Assembly (NCBI GenBank): GCA_022821845.1 | Contig: JAJECT010000024.1 | Coordinates: 66,393 to 130,392 of the forward strand | From: Rhodothermales bacterium | Lineage (GTDB): Bacteria; Bacteroidota; Rhodothermia; Rhodothermales; VXPQ01 | Direction: 5' to 3' | DNA length: 64,000 bases | In this document: positions 37,816 to 48,024 of the stretch, piece by piece | Layout: every line of letters begins with the position of its first letter | Position numbering within the stretch: the stretch's first letter is position 1 | The notes under the pieces: generated by a model | Seen by the model: only the letters and a program-made list of their open reading frames with translations | Told to the model about the DNA's origin: nothing | The model's database searches: none | Program-made: the position numbers and the translations under genes

Positions 37816-39822
37816 TTACTCGCCCGCCTCCTCGAAAGGCCAACTATTGTTCGAACCGTCCACATCCGGCAACAGATTTTCCGGATCGATCACGACGCGC
37901 GCGACCGGGCTGTCCGTGGCCAGCGTAAACGAAGCGGTGGTAGCGCCATTCAGCCAGGCGGTAACGGGAATCCGCCTTCCGATCACCTCGCCGGACGCCA
38001 GTTCGATGGCAAGGAACACCGGCATGGGCGCCAACCCCTTGTCGCGCACCGTAATGGTCGTTTCGTTCCCTTCGGCGCGCACCGCCTCGATGGCCTGGTC
38101 AAGCGTCCAGGTTTCGTAATACCACGACCGCCAGAACCAGTCCAGGTCGCGCCCGGAAACCCGCTCGAACGTATTGAACAAGTCCCACGGGTACGGATGC
38201 TTGTACGCCCACTCGGCAATGAACGCGCGGGTGGCCTCGTAGAACGTCTCGTCGCCCAGCACGGCGCGCAAGGCCGCCAGCATCGCAGCGGGCTTCATAT
38301 AGGAAGCGACCGTGAACGCGACAGACGTAGCGTGGTAGCCCGAAGGCTGCATGATGGCCCCCTCGCGGCCCTGCCGGGCTACCGAAACATAGATTTGCTG
38401 ATCCGGAAAATGATGGTCCAGGCCCGGGTGGTAGTCCATGCGGGCGTCGTTCTCGTGGAAGGTGGCAAACCCCTCGTCCATCCAGCTGAATCGCCGTTCG
38501 TTCGCGCCAACAATCATCGGAATCCACATATGGGCCAGTTCGTGGGCCGTCACATTATACAATGCGCTGTCGCCGCGCGCAGTATAATCCCCCATCAGGG
38601 TCATCATGGGATATTCCATGCCTCCGCCCATGATCTCCGCCCCCTCTACGGCCGTCATGTGGGGCCACGGGTACGCAAAACCGGTGTTTCGGGAATGGTA
38701 CCGGATGGCATGCTGCTGATACGCCGTCACGTTCGCCCAAAGCGGGGCCGCCTCGCGATAGAACGTGTTGATCCGGGTAAAATCCTCTTCGCCGTCGCCG
38801 TCGCGGTCGCCTGTGGACGTACGACCCGCCTCCCAGATGGATTCCTTCGTCGCGGCAAAGGCCACGTCGCGCACATTGTCCGCCGCGAAACGCCACCGCA
38901 ACAAACCATCTTCCGTTACGGCCGTCCCCGCCTCTGCGAAGTCGTCGGGGCCGATCACCTGCACGAGGCTATCGCTCTCCCACGCCGCCTCGAGCCGGTC
39001 CAGAATGGCCGGCGCCAGCGTTTCTTCGGGGTTCTGCAAGGCGCCGGTAGCGCTTACGATCCATCCCTCCGGAATCTCCACCGTAAGGTCGTAATCGGCG
39101 AAACCGTGATAAAACTCGGATACGCCCGTAAAGTCCTCGGTGTGCCAACCCGCCACGTCGTCGTACACCGCCATAACCGGATACCAGTAGGCAAGAAAAA
39201 GCAGGTTGTCCCCGCCGCGTCCCATGCGCCCTCCCGCGCCGGCCTGCGGAATGTTGAAATGCCATTCGATATCGATGGTCGCCGTTTCTCCCGACGCGAT
39301 CGGTTGCGGCAACGTCACCATCATATTGGTCCCGCCGATCTGGAAATTCGGCCCTTCGGGAACGGGCCCAAGCGGAAGCTCCTGGCCCTGCGCCGCCACG
39401 CGGCGGATCGCCATGCCCCCGGTCACTTCCGCCGCCTCGGCCCGGCGGACCCCCGGCGCATGAAAATTCTGCGCAATCTCCAGGTACAGCCGGGAAAGCG
39501 TGTCCGGCGAACGGTTCGTATACGTAATGGAGCCGCTCCCGTCCAGCAAGCCGGTTACCGGAAAGACGCGGGCGGTCAGCGCGTATTGCGTTTCCTGCGT
39601 CCAGTAATTCAGGCCAGGCTCGCCCGTCGCGGAACGCGTTCCCCGGAGGATCGCCTGCCGATACGGGTCGGGCGGGGTAATCTCCCAGGGAATGGGCCGA
39701 TTGGCGACCTGTTCGATATGGGTGGTTTGCGCTACGCCCACCATATTGGCCGGGGCGCACCCGGCGAGCGCCACAGCCCCAAACGCTGCAAAACACCGAG
39801 CAAACAGAAAACGAAAAGTCAT
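37816..39822 (-). CDS. M1 family metallopeptidase (lipoprotein)
   Basis: Zinc site HELAHMWIPMIVGANERRFSWMDEGFA; GGGMEYPMM; start at MTFRFLFARCFAAFGAVALAGC. Confidence 0.9.
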   Translation of the reverse strand: MTFRFLFARCFAAFGAVALAGCAPANMVGVAQTTHIEQVANRPIPWEITPPDPYRQAILRGTRSATGEPGLNYWTQETQYALTARVFPVTGLLDGSGSITYTNRSPDTLSRLYLEIAQNFHAPGVRRAEAAEVTGGMAIRRVAAQGQELPLGPVPEGPNFQIGGTNMMVTLPQPIASGETATIDIEWHFNIPQAGAGGRMGRGGDNLLFLAYWYPVMAVYDDVAGWHTEDFTGVSEFYHGFADYDLTVEIPEGWIVSATGALQNPEETLAPAILDRLEAAWESDSLVQVIGPDDFAEAGTAVTEDGLLRWRFAADNVRDVAFAATKESIWEAGRTSTGDRDGDGEEDFTRINTFYREAAPLWANVTAYQQHAIRYHSRNTGFAYPWPHMTAVEGAEIMGGGMEYPMMTLMGDYTARGDSALYNVTAHELAHMWIPMIVGANERRFSWMDEGFATFHENDARMDYHPGLDHHFPDQQIYVSVARQGREGAIMQPSGYHATSVAFTVASYMKPAAMLAALRAVLGDETFYEATRAFIAEWAYKHPYPWDLFNTFERVSGRDLDWFWRSWYYETWTLDQAIEAVRAEGNETTITVRDKGLAPMPVFLAIELASGEVIGRRIPVTAWLNGATTASFTLATDSPVARVVIDPENLLPDVDGSNNSWPFEEAGE

Positions 39823-39869
39823 GAAGAGGCGCTCCGGGGCGGGCTGCATAGGGACCACAGGAAAGTGCG

Positions 39870-41591
39870 CTATCGGCGGCCTGCCGGACGATCCGGTTCC
39901 TGCGGGAGCGATTCCGGCAAGGTCGCAAGGTGCTCGGCAAGCCCCCATAAACCCAGCGCGGCGTTCAATTCCGGGTCCACTTCCTTGTAGACGCCATACC
40001 AGGCCTTGTGTCCGAAGAATTCCTGTGCGATGCGTCCGCGCAGGTGCACTTCCAGCGTCCCCCGATGCGCTTGCAAGGCGTCCGCCATCGCCGTACGCGC
40101 GCTGTCCGCCTCCGCGGAAACCTCCATCAGCGAATCGTCCGCCTCGGGGTCGGCGGCAAACGCTACGAAAGCCGTCCACAGATCGTCGGAAACGTCGAAC
40201 GCAGAAGCGAATTCCTTTTCCCGGTCCCGCCACAGGTCGCGCAAGCGGCGTTCGTCCTCGCGGAACCATTTGCGGGCAAAGCGCCTGTCAAGGCCGCGTC
40301 CCAGCACCTGGCGGAGGGGCCCCAGCGTATCCGGCTTCACAATATAATCGGGGAGGATGCCGCCCCCGCCGAACACGTCGCGGCCATGGGCGGTTTTGTA
40401 GCGCAGCGAATCGGGAATGCTGTCCGAGTATTCGCCGGGACGATACGTCGCATCCTCGAGCGAAGCAAATTTCTCTTCGTAATAATCTTCCTGATCGCCG
40501 TCGTCGTACGGGGTCTGGATGAGTCGCCCCGAAGGCGTATAGTAGCGCGCAACCGTCATCTGGAGCACGCTCTCGTCCGGCAGAGCGAACTGGTGTTGCA
40601 CAAGCCCCTTGCCGAAGGTGCGTTGTCCCACGATCAGCGCGCGATCATGATCCTGCAAGGCGCCCGCCACAATTTCGCTGGCCGAGGCGGAATAGGCGTT
40701 CACCAGCACGATCACCGGCTCTTTTTCGAGAATGCCCGTGCGGCGGGTCCGATACGTGCTGGTGGTTTCCGGTCGGCGGCCCCGCGTGTACACCACGGTC
40801 TTGCGCCCGGGCACCATCTCGTCCACGATTTCTATGGCCTCGCTCATATACCCGCCCGTATTGGAGCGCAAATCCAGCACCAGCCGCTCCATGCCCTCGT
40901 CTTTCAGCGCGCGCGCGTGCTCTATGAATTCGTTATAGGTTTCCTGGGAGAAGCGCGAGACGCGAATGTACCCCGTCTCGTCGTCCACCATGTACGAGGC
41001 GTCTACCGTGTATAGCGGAATGGCGTCGCGGGTAAGCGTGAATTCGAGCGGCGCCCCCGCGCCGGGCCGCTGGATGGTAACGTCTACTTGCGTTCCGATT
41101 TCCCCCTTCAGCCTGGAAGTAACCTCGTCTTCCGACAAGCCGACCGCCGTGGAATCGTCGATGCGGACAATGCGGTCCCCCGCCATCAGGCCAGCCCGTT
41201 CGCTGGGACCGTCCCCAATGACAGACATCACCCGCACGGTGTCGTCGCGCAAATCGTCGTCGTTGCGGGCAATCTCGAACCAGATGCCGATGCCGCCGAA
41301 CGACCCCTGGAACCGTTCCTGCATATCCTGGGCATCCTCGGCGGAAACATACACCGAATGCGGGTCCAGATCGTCCAGCATGCTGCGGATCGCCTCCTCC
41401 GCCAGCGTCGCCGGATCGACGGGTTCCACATACTGCTTGTTGATGAGCAGAAACGCATCCTCGAGTTTGCGGAGTTGCGTAAGCGTATCCTCTCCGAACA
41501 ACGTGGACCGAACGGCGCCCCCAAGCAGTACGCCCGCCAGCAGCAGCGCCGCCGCGGGCAGGATCCGAAATCGTTTGGAAGAAGCGGGCAT
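39870..41591 (-). CDS. S41 family C-terminal processing peptidase
   Basis: PDZ-like segment then VNAYSASASEIVAGALQDHDRALIVGQRTFGKGLVQ. Confidence 0.93.
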   Translation of the reverse strand: MPASSKRFRILPAAALLLAGVLLGGAVRSTLFGEDTLTQLRKLEDAFLLINKQYVEPVDPATLAEEAIRSMLDDLDPHSVYVSAEDAQDMQERFQGSFGGIGIWFEIARNDDDLRDDTVRVMSVIGDGPSERAGLMAGDRIVRIDDSTAVGLSEDEVTSRLKGEIGTQVDVTIQRPGAGAPLEFTLTRDAIPLYTVDASYMVDDETGYIRVSRFSQETYNEFIEHARALKDEGMERLVLDLRSNTGGYMSEAIEIVDEMVPGRKTVVYTRGRRPETTSTYRTRRTGILEKEPVIVLVNAYSASASEIVAGALQDHDRALIVGQRTFGKGLVQHQFALPDESVLQMTVARYYTPSGRLIQTPYDDGDQEDYYEEKFASLEDATYRPGEYSDSIPDSLRYKTAHGRDVFGGGGILPDYIVKPDTLGPLRQVLGRGLDRRFARKWFREDERRLRDLWRDREKEFASAFDVSDDLWTAFVAFAADPEADDSLMEVSAEADSARTAMADALQAHRGTLEVHLRGRIAQEFFGHKAWYGVYKEVDPELNAALGLWGLAEHLATLPESLPQEPDRPAGRR

Positions 41592-41835
41592 CGTCTTCGA
41601 GCGCGAAAAAGCGTTTTAACCCTTAGCCAATTTTATTTACGAAATCATTCCGGTAAAGTGCCCGTTCGGGTCGGGAATTCATGCGAAAAGTGCCTCCGGG
41701 GAAGCGGGCGCCTGAAAATCCCCGCAACTCCGACGGCGCCTTGTCGTACCTTATGTTCGCGGGAACGCGCTGGCGTCCGCCGCCCTTGCTTCAGTCCCTC
41801 CTTCTTTCTCCATACGCTCAACAACGCTTGTAACG

Positions 41836-42438
41836 ATGCGCAGCAACGGAACGATCATCCTTCTCGTCGCGCTTCTGGTCGTGCTTTTCGGCGGATGCAT
41901 GGGATGCAACGCATACAACGGCATGGTGGGAAGCCAGGAAACCGTCGAGGCGTCCTGGGCCAATGTCGAAACGCAGTATCAGCGCCGCGCCGATCTGATT
42001 CCCAACCTCGTCGCCACGGTGCGCGGGGCCGCCGACTTCGAACAGGAAACGCTCCAGGCGGTTACCCAAGCGCGGGCCGAGGCCACCTCGATTCAGCTGA
42101 ACGTGGACGATCTCGAAGACCCGGCTCGCCTGCGCGCATTCGAAGCGGCCCAAAGCCGACTCAGCGGCGCGCTGGGCCGATTGCTCGCCGTTTCCGAGAA
42201 TTATCCGCAACTGCGCGCCACGGAAGCGTTCCGGGATTTGCAGGCGCAGCTCGAAGGCACCGAAAACCGGATCACCGTAGCCCGGCGCGACTACAACGAA
42301 TCGGTTCGGGGCTACAATACGCAGATACGCCGCTTCCCCGCCGCGATCTTCGCCGCGATCTTCGGGTTCGAACGCCGTACGCCCTTCGAGGCGGAAGCCG
42401 GGGCCGAAGAAGCCCCCACCGTCGATTTTTCCTCTTGA
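41836..42438 (+). CDS. lemA: LemA family protein
   Basis: YNGMVGSQETVEASWANVETQYQRRADLIPNLVATVRG; RRDYNESVRGYNT. Confidence 0.95.
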   Translation: MRSNGTIILLVALLVVLFGGCMGCNAYNGMVGSQETVEASWANVETQYQRRADLIPNLVATVRGAADFEQETLQAVTQARAEATSIQLNVDDLEDPARLRAFEAAQSRLSGALGRLLAVSENYPQLRATEAFRDLQAQLEGTENRITVARRDYNESVRGYNTQIRRFPAAIFAAIFGFERRTPFEAEAGAEEAPTVDFSS

Positions 42439-42458
42439 CAACGACCCTCGGATACCCA

Positions 42459-43340
42459 ATGGGCAGGCAGGACGACGCGGGCGCAGCGACAAAAACGCGG
42501 GCAGGCCATGGGCCCCGCCGCTGGTCGCAATGGATTCGGGGCCGGTTGGCGCTGGTCGGACTATGCATTGCGGGCATGGCGGGATTGTGCTATCCAATGG
42601 CCGCATTCGCCCAGCAGAGCATAGACGTCATTCCTTCCGCCGGAAGCCTGGTGGCGGACGAGGCGAACTTGCTTACCCCCTCCGAAGAGCGGCGACTCGC
42701 CGAAAAACTGACGGCGTACGCAGACACGACCTCCACGCAAATCGTGGTCGTTACGATTCCGTCGCTCGAAGGCGTTCCGGCGGCGGAATATGCGTTGGCC
42801 CTGGGCCGCGCATGGGGCGTAGGGCAAGAAGGCAAGAATAACGGCGTCGTGGTCCTCGTGTCCCGCGACGACCGCGAAGCGCGCATCGAAACGGGATACG
42901 GCCTCGAAGGCGCGATTTCCGATGCGGTCGCCGCCCGCATCTATCGCAACGTCATGGTCCCGTATTTCCGCGAAGGACGGTTCTACGAAGGACTTTCCGC
43001 GACGACGGACCTCTTGATCGCCGCGGCGGCGGGCGAATATACGGCCGAGCGGACACAGGCGCGCCGCGCCGCGCCCCCCATCGATCCGTCCACGCTCTTC
43101 ACGCTAATCATCGTAATCTGGTTCGTTGTTGCGACCATCCGGCGGCGCCGGGGCGGAAACGACGGGGGCAAACGCTATCGCCGCCATGCGCACGGCCCCC
43201 ATTTCATTGTCTGGGGAGGCGGGTTCGGCGGCAGCGGGGGAGGATTCGGAGGCGGACTGGGCGGCGGCGGGCTGGGCGGAGGTTTCGGCGGATTCGGCGG
43301 GGGCGGGTTCGGCGGCGGCGGCGCAGGCGGCGGATGGTAA
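42459..43340 (+). CDS. TPM domain protein (YgcG-like) with Gly-rich C-terminus
   Basis: LLTPSEERRLAEKLTAYADTTSTQIVVVTIPSLEG...YALALGRAWGVGQEGKNNGVVVLVSRDDREARIETGYGLEG; poly-Gly tail. Confidence 0.92.
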   Translation: MGRQDDAGAATKTRAGHGPRRWSQWIRGRLALVGLCIAGMAGLCYPMAAFAQQSIDVIPSAGSLVADEANLLTPSEERRLAEKLTAYADTTSTQIVVVTIPSLEGVPAAEYALALGRAWGVGQEGKNNGVVVLVSRDDREARIETGYGLEGAISDAVAARIYRNVMVPYFREGRFYEGLSATTDLLIAAAAGEYTAERTQARRAAPPIDPSTLFTLIIVIWFVVATIRRRRGGNDGGKRYRRHAHGPHFIVWGGGFGGSGGGFGGGLGGGGLGGGFGGFGGGGFGGGGAGGGW

Positions 43341-43385
43341 ACCTGCCCGAAGAATATTTCAGCGTATTCTTTATTCCCCGCTGCG

Positions 43386-43718
43386 ATGCAGAACGACCGG
43401 TTACAAGCGCTGCGCGCATTCCATGAAGAAGACCCGGACGACGCATTCGTCCGATTTGCGCTGGCGCAGGAATACCGCAAGCGAGGCAACGCCAAGGAGG
43501 CGCTTCGGTTTTTCGAGGGCCTGATTGCAGAAAATCCCGAGTATGTGGGCACATGGTACCACCTCGGAAAATTGTACGAGGAACTGGGCCGGAAACAGGA
43601 TGCCGTGCGAACCTGGCGCGAGGGCGTCGCCGTGGCCGGGCGGCAGCGCGACGCGCATGCGCAGGCCGAACTCCGGGACGCCCTGATGCAGATAGACGGA
43701 GCGGGGTTCGATGACTGA
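43386..43718 (+). CDS. Tetratricopeptide repeat protein
   Basis: FVRFALAQEYRKRGNAKEALRFFEGLIAENPEYVGTWYHLGKLYEELGR. Confidence 0.85.
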   Translation: MQNDRLQALRAFHEEDPDDAFVRFALAQEYRKRGNAKEALRFFEGLIAENPEYVGTWYHLGKLYEELGRKQDAVRTWREGVAVAGRQRDAHAQAELRDALMQIDGAGFDD

Positions 43719-44439
43719 GAACGTCTGGAGTCGATACCACTCGACCTCCCGCTCGGCTACGTACGGATTTCTGGCGGCGCTTCCGCTCCTGGTCCTGTAT
43801 GAACTGCTGATCGTTTTCGCAAACCGCAGCGCCGTGGCGCAGGTACGCGTTTCGTCCGAAATGTGGCTCAAGCAGTTGTTGCTGGTGGTCGGGGATCACG
43901 GCCTGATCGCGTTTGGCGGCGCCATACTGGTTGCGGGGATCGCCGTATTCTGGCGCGACCGCAAGAAAAATATCCCGTTCCGCCCCCGCTATTTTCTGTG
44001 GATGCTGCTCGAAAGCGCCGCGTACGCCGTCGTGATCGCGCTCCTCGTCGCGAACCTGGTGCAGGCGATTCTGCCCATGCTGGCCCAGGCTGCCCCCATC
44101 GAAGGACTGGCCATGAAACTGGCTCTTTCGGTCGGGGCGGGCCTGTACGAGGAACTGCTGTTTCGGGTGCTGCTGGTCGGCATGCTATTCTGGGCGCTGC
44201 GCCGGATCATGGGCAGCCGGGCGCTGGCCTACGCCATAGCAGCGCTCGTCGGGGCCTTTCTTTTCAGCCTGATGCACTACATAGGCCCGCTGGGAGATCC
44301 ATTCCAGCCGGGTTCGTTCCTGTTCCGAATGTTTTTCGGACTGGCGCTGAATGTCGTGTTCCTCTGGCGGGGATTCGGCGTCGCGGCTTGGACGCACGCC
44401 CTCTACGACGTCATGGTGCTGGTCCTGCTGGACGGATAA
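43711..44439 (+). CDS. CPBP family intramembrane metalloprotease
   Basis: Multi-TM protein with GAGLYEELLFRVLLVGML motif. Confidence 0.87.
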   Translation: MTENVWSRYHSTSRSATYGFLAALPLLVLYELLIVFANRSAVAQVRVSSEMWLKQLLLVVGDHGLIAFGGAILVAGIAVFWRDRKKNIPFRPRYFLWMLLESAAYAVVIALLVANLVQAILPMLAQAAPIEGLAMKLALSVGAGLYEELLFRVLLVGMLFWALRRIMGSRALAYAIAALVGAFLFSLMHYIGPLGDPFQPGSFLFRMFFGLALNVVFLWRGFGVAAWTHALYDVMVLVLLDG

Positions 44440-44646
44440 GGGACGTCGCGCAGCCCTCTATTTGCCGGAGCCGAAAAAAAAGCGAAGCGCGAGGGTATAT
44501 TCGCCGGATTTTTGTGTCTATAGGGGGAAATTGCGCTTGGTGCGCAGACCAGCGCGCGCAGAACCGTTTCCGGGATCCGAGCGACCCGGTCACGGTTCAA
44601 AAAAGCGCAGGTCAACCTATCGTCCATAAGCCGGAGGCAAAACGCC

Positions 44647-44832
44647 ATGTTCAAAAAGCCGACCAAAACCCCCGACAACCTTGAGGAACTGTTGCGGGAA
44701 GCAGCGAAGAAGAAGATGACCCTGGAGGAAAGGAGAGAGCAAAGGGTTTCGTTCGTTATGGGAATGCTACCCGTGGACAGTCCCTTGACAAAAGACGAGG
44801 TACGAAAAATGCTGAATAAAACCTGCTTGTAA
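44647..44832 (+). CDS. Small Fic-associated protein (possible antitoxin)
   Basis: 61 aa, charged; stop lies 3 nt upstream of the Fic start, same strand. Confidence 0.6.
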   Translation: MFKKPTKTPDNLEELLREAAKKKMTLEERREQRVSFVMGMLPVDSPLTKDEVRKMLNKTCL

Positions 44833-44835
44833 ACG

Positions 44836-45438
44836 ATGGATTTATTCGAACTCTTTGGCGATGAACAGCATCCGGCCTATCAGAAACTGTCTGTGGCGAA
44901 CGGAAACAGGCATTACAGTTTTTTAGAATCCATGGCGACCACGGCCCTGGAAGTCGAACGGCCTATGCTGTTTCAATCCATCATCAAGGCGCTCAATTTT
45001 CATGCAATTGTCGGCTTGCATCACTCGGCGGGCAAATATCGCTCGCATCCAGTCGAGGTAGGAAAATACAAACCGCCAGCACATTACAGCGTTCCTCCGC
45101 TCATGGACGACTTTGTGAATCTGGTGAATCGGTACTGGGAAACCACCGATCTTTTTTTCCTTGCTGCATTCGCGCTATGGCGCATTAATAATATCCACCC
45201 CTTTGTAAATGGCAATGGCCGGACGGCAAGGGCCGTTTGCTATTTTATTCTCTGCGTGAAATCCGGAGGATTGTTACCGGGCGACACCATCCTCCCCGAA
45301 GTGCTCAGAACCGAGCCTAATCGAACGCGATACGTCCGGGCCCTGCAACGCGCGGATCAAGGAGATGAAAATCACCTTGACGACTTGATCCAACTGATAC
45401 GCGAATTGCTGCACAAGCAAATAACCGAGCGCGCCTGA
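44836..45438 (+). CDS. Fic/DOC family protein
   Basis: Canonical motif HPFVNGNGRTAR. Confidence 0.92.
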   Translation: MDLFELFGDEQHPAYQKLSVANGNRHYSFLESMATTALEVERPMLFQSIIKALNFHAIVGLHHSAGKYRSHPVEVGKYKPPAHYSVPPLMDDFVNLVNRYWETTDLFFLAAFALWRINNIHPFVNGNGRTARAVCYFILCVKSGGLLPGDTILPEVLRTEPNRTRYVRALQRADQGDENHLDDLIQLIRELLHKQITERA

Positions 45439-45547
45439 ACCGCGCTCGTCGGCGCAGGAATCAAGCCCAGCAGGCGGCAATGGAAGCCGCGGGTGTCCAT
45501 CCGAATCGACAAGGCGCTTCGGCGACGCCAGTGTCGGCAAGGGTCTC

Positions 45548-45991
45548 CTATTCCATCGCCTCGCCGTCCCCTTCTTCTTCGGGCGCGCCGACCCGTTGCC
45601 AGATTTCTTCGAGCCGGAAATCGAGGATATGGCCCACATGGCGCCACGTGTCCCCTTCGACGCGGGCTTCGAACGTAACGGATTGCCCTGCCAGGCCTGC
45701 CGAACTATGCCACGTGATGTGCTCGGTGTAGGTTTCGCCGTCGAACGAATAGGTCCCCCCGCCCGCGAACACCTCCTCGTCCAGAATCTGCCGTCCGAAG
45801 GCGAAATGCGTGGAATTGAGAATCTTTATCGTATACGGAATCTGATCGGTTCGGTCTACGGTGCTGTCCGGATAGACCACCCGCTGGGAGACCATCTCCC
45901 AGGTGCCCTCCAGGGGGGTGGCGGGCAGTTGGGCCAGCGCGCCGGAGGCGGCGAACAGGGAAATCATTCCGATAAACAGTGCGCGTTTCAT
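45548..45991 (-). CDS. Secreted lipocalin-like/hypothetical protein
   Basis: Signal peptide MKRALFIGMISLFAASGALAQ, then LEGTWEMVSQRVVYPD. Confidence 0.65.
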   Translation of the reverse strand: MKRALFIGMISLFAASGALAQLPATPLEGTWEMVSQRVVYPDSTVDRTDQIPYTIKILNSTHFAFGRQILDEEVFAGGGTYSFDGETYTEHITWHSSAGLAGQSVTFEARVEGDTWRHVGHILDFRLEEIWQRVGAPEEEGDGEAME

Positions 45992-46154
45992 GCAAAAACC
46001 TCCTTGTCGTTACGGGGTAGCGTTGGAGACATATTACGCAAGCTTTTCTTCAATAACAATTCACGATAAAGAAAATGACGCGCTTTGCCGCCCCCGTCCG
46101 GCGACAGAAGCGTAGCAGCCTGCCGATCGCCGCAGCAAGGCCCCGCCGAAGACC

Positions 46155-46931
46155 CTACTTGCTTGCGTAGAGCGCGAAACCGGCCCCTTGCGGATCAATG
46201 CAATGGGTAACCTTGCCCCCGCCGGGAACCTCCTGGGGGTCCATGACCACCTGCCCGCCGCACTCCTCGACGGCTGCGAGCGTCTCTTCAATATCTTCGA
46301 CGCGCACATACAAGGCCCACCAGGGCGGCGGAGGGCCGGGCATGTCGTCGGTCTTGGTGAATATGCCCCCGTACACCAGATCGTTCTGGCCGTACATGCG
46401 GTAGATGCCCGCGTCGCCCATGTCCATTTCGCTGGTAATTTCCCAGCCGAACAGGGCCTGATAAAAATCGAAGGCGGCCTCGTAATCCGAGGAGGCCAGT
46501 TCGCGCCAGGCAAATTCGCCGACGCCCGGCTGCGCTTCCATCTCCGGCTCGGGGACGCTGGACGCGAAGATCGCAAAGAAGCCGCCCTGCGGGTCGGTTA
46601 CTATGGCGAAGCGGCCTGCGTTCGGAATGTCCTGCGGCGGCACATGGAGCCCCCCGCCCAGTTCCTGGATGCGTTCGACGGTCTCGTCCACGTCCTCCAC
46701 GGAAATGTACGGAAGCCAATGGGGCGGCACCTCACCCATCTCTGGCGAAATTTCCATAAGGCCGCCGAAGGGCGCCCCCTCGTTGGTCCACATCGTGTAG
46801 GGCATGTCGCCCCCCGGGAACGGCTCGGTTCCCCAGCCTATGACACTGCCGTAAAATTCGATGGCCGCGGCGGAATCCCCGGTGTAAAGGTCGTACCATA
46901 CGAAGCGACCCGACTGCTTGTGCATTGCCAT
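46155..46931 (-). CDS. VOC family (glyoxalase/bleomycin resistance) two-domain protein
   Basis: GRFVWYDLYTGDSAAAIEFYGSVIGW repeated as GEFAWRELASSDYEAAFDFYQALFGWE. Confidence 0.88.
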   Translation of the reverse strand: MAMHKQSGRFVWYDLYTGDSAAAIEFYGSVIGWGTEPFPGGDMPYTMWTNEGAPFGGLMEISPEMGEVPPHWLPYISVEDVDETVERIQELGGGLHVPPQDIPNAGRFAIVTDPQGGFFAIFASSVPEPEMEAQPGVGEFAWRELASSDYEAAFDFYQALFGWEITSEMDMGDAGIYRMYGQNDLVYGGIFTKTDDMPGPPPPWWALYVRVEDIEETLAAVEECGGQVVMDPQEVPGGGKVTHCIDPQGAGFALYASK

Positions 46932-47048
46932 AATTGCCGTTGTTTGAGGGGTTGCGCGAACCCGGATGACAGAAAAACGAGGCGAAAAACAAGCCGGACG
47001 CATTGCATGAAAACAGCGGCAGCGCCCGGCCCAGGTCCTTCGCGAAAT

Positions 47049-47205
47049 TATTCTCCGCAAATTTTGCGTAGATTACGGAAACACGTCAAAAAACGGTGCC
47101 TTCCGCAAGTTTATTCGCCGCAAAACATGCGTAGATTACGGAAATGCGTCAAAAATGACGCCTTCCACAGGCTTATTCACCGCAAAACATGCGGCGATTG
47201 TGGAG
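47049..47205. repeat. Degenerate ~62-bp tandem repeat (about 2.5 units) next to tRNA-Ala
   Basis: tattcNccgcaaaacatgcgtagattacggaaaNgcgtcaaaaa... starts at 47049, 47112 and 47174. Confidence 0.85.
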
Positions 47206-47273
47206 CTAAGCGGAGTCGAACCGCTGACCTCTGCAGTGCGATTGCAGCGCTCTACCAACTGAGCTATAGCCCC
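47201..47273 (-). tRNA. tRNA-Ala(CGC)
   Basis: Minus strand ggggctatagctcagttggtagagcgctgcaatcgcactgcagaggtcagcggttcgactccgcttagctcca folds as a cloverleaf; loop ATCGCAC. Confidence 0.92.
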
Positions 47274-47446
47274 GGGGGTCTCATTTACTTTAGCGGGGCG
47301 GGGGGGTTCCGGGGGATTGGGGGGCCTTGGCAACTTGACACGCAACAACGTATTCTGCAAGCGAAAGCCGCTGCCCTCAACACAGCGACGACGACTGCAA
47401 ACACCAGAACACCGCCGGATTGATCGGACCCGTTCAAACAAGGGGA

Positions 47447-47806
47447 TTACGGGATGGTTGCGGACTGTCTGTCTGTCAGTCTGGCTTCGACCGCAAACCT
47501 GCAGCCCGTAATTGGACAAGGCGCTCTTCTTGCATATTTCAGATAACGTTCGACCTGCTGGAAAGGTGTCTCTCCCTTTTCTCTGGCTTGCCGTTGGTGC
47601 GGATCATCAACCAAGCCAACAGCCTTCGTCTCAATGAACACTCGGCGCCTTGGCAGATATATGTCGGCAGGTCCAGACGATGTTCTGCAGGACAAAAGAC
47701 TCTCAATCCCCATGCCATCAAGCAGCCTTGCGATGTCTTGCCGTACGCCATCTTCCGGGCGTTGAGGATCGGCATGCAACAGCCGGTGTGCGGCGCTTTC
47801 AGGCAT
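47447..47806 (-). pseudogene. Truncated N-terminal fragment of a type IIG-like restriction/methyltransferase protein
   Basis: GPADIYLPRRRVFIETKAVGLVDDP...ETPFQQVERYLKYA resembles an N-terminal nuclease region of much larger proteins; ORF ends after 119 aa. Confidence 0.5.
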
Positions 47807-48024
47807 TAGTCAATTCGCTTTTCGCGTAGCTGGAAATCTTCGAACATCTCGCCTCATACACCACCCTCCCCTCGTTGAGCGCAGGCTTGATCACCAGCGC
47901 ATGGCTGTCCCGGTAGCGCGCAATGTCGCCCGGCGTGACAACAACCCCAATCGCCTCCCCCTTCCGAACCTTCCCCCCGCCCGCGCCGTTTAGGAGCCGC
48001 CCCTGAAAGACATTATTCGACTTC

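Noticed and set aside
36025-39990. 1321-aa plus-strand ORF
   Set aside because: Out-of-frame with the oxidase and antisense to the M1 peptidase, both strongly supported.
43200-43340. Gly-rich repeat region as a separate repeat element
   Set aside because: It is the expected glycine-rich C-terminal tail of TPM/YgcG-type proteins.
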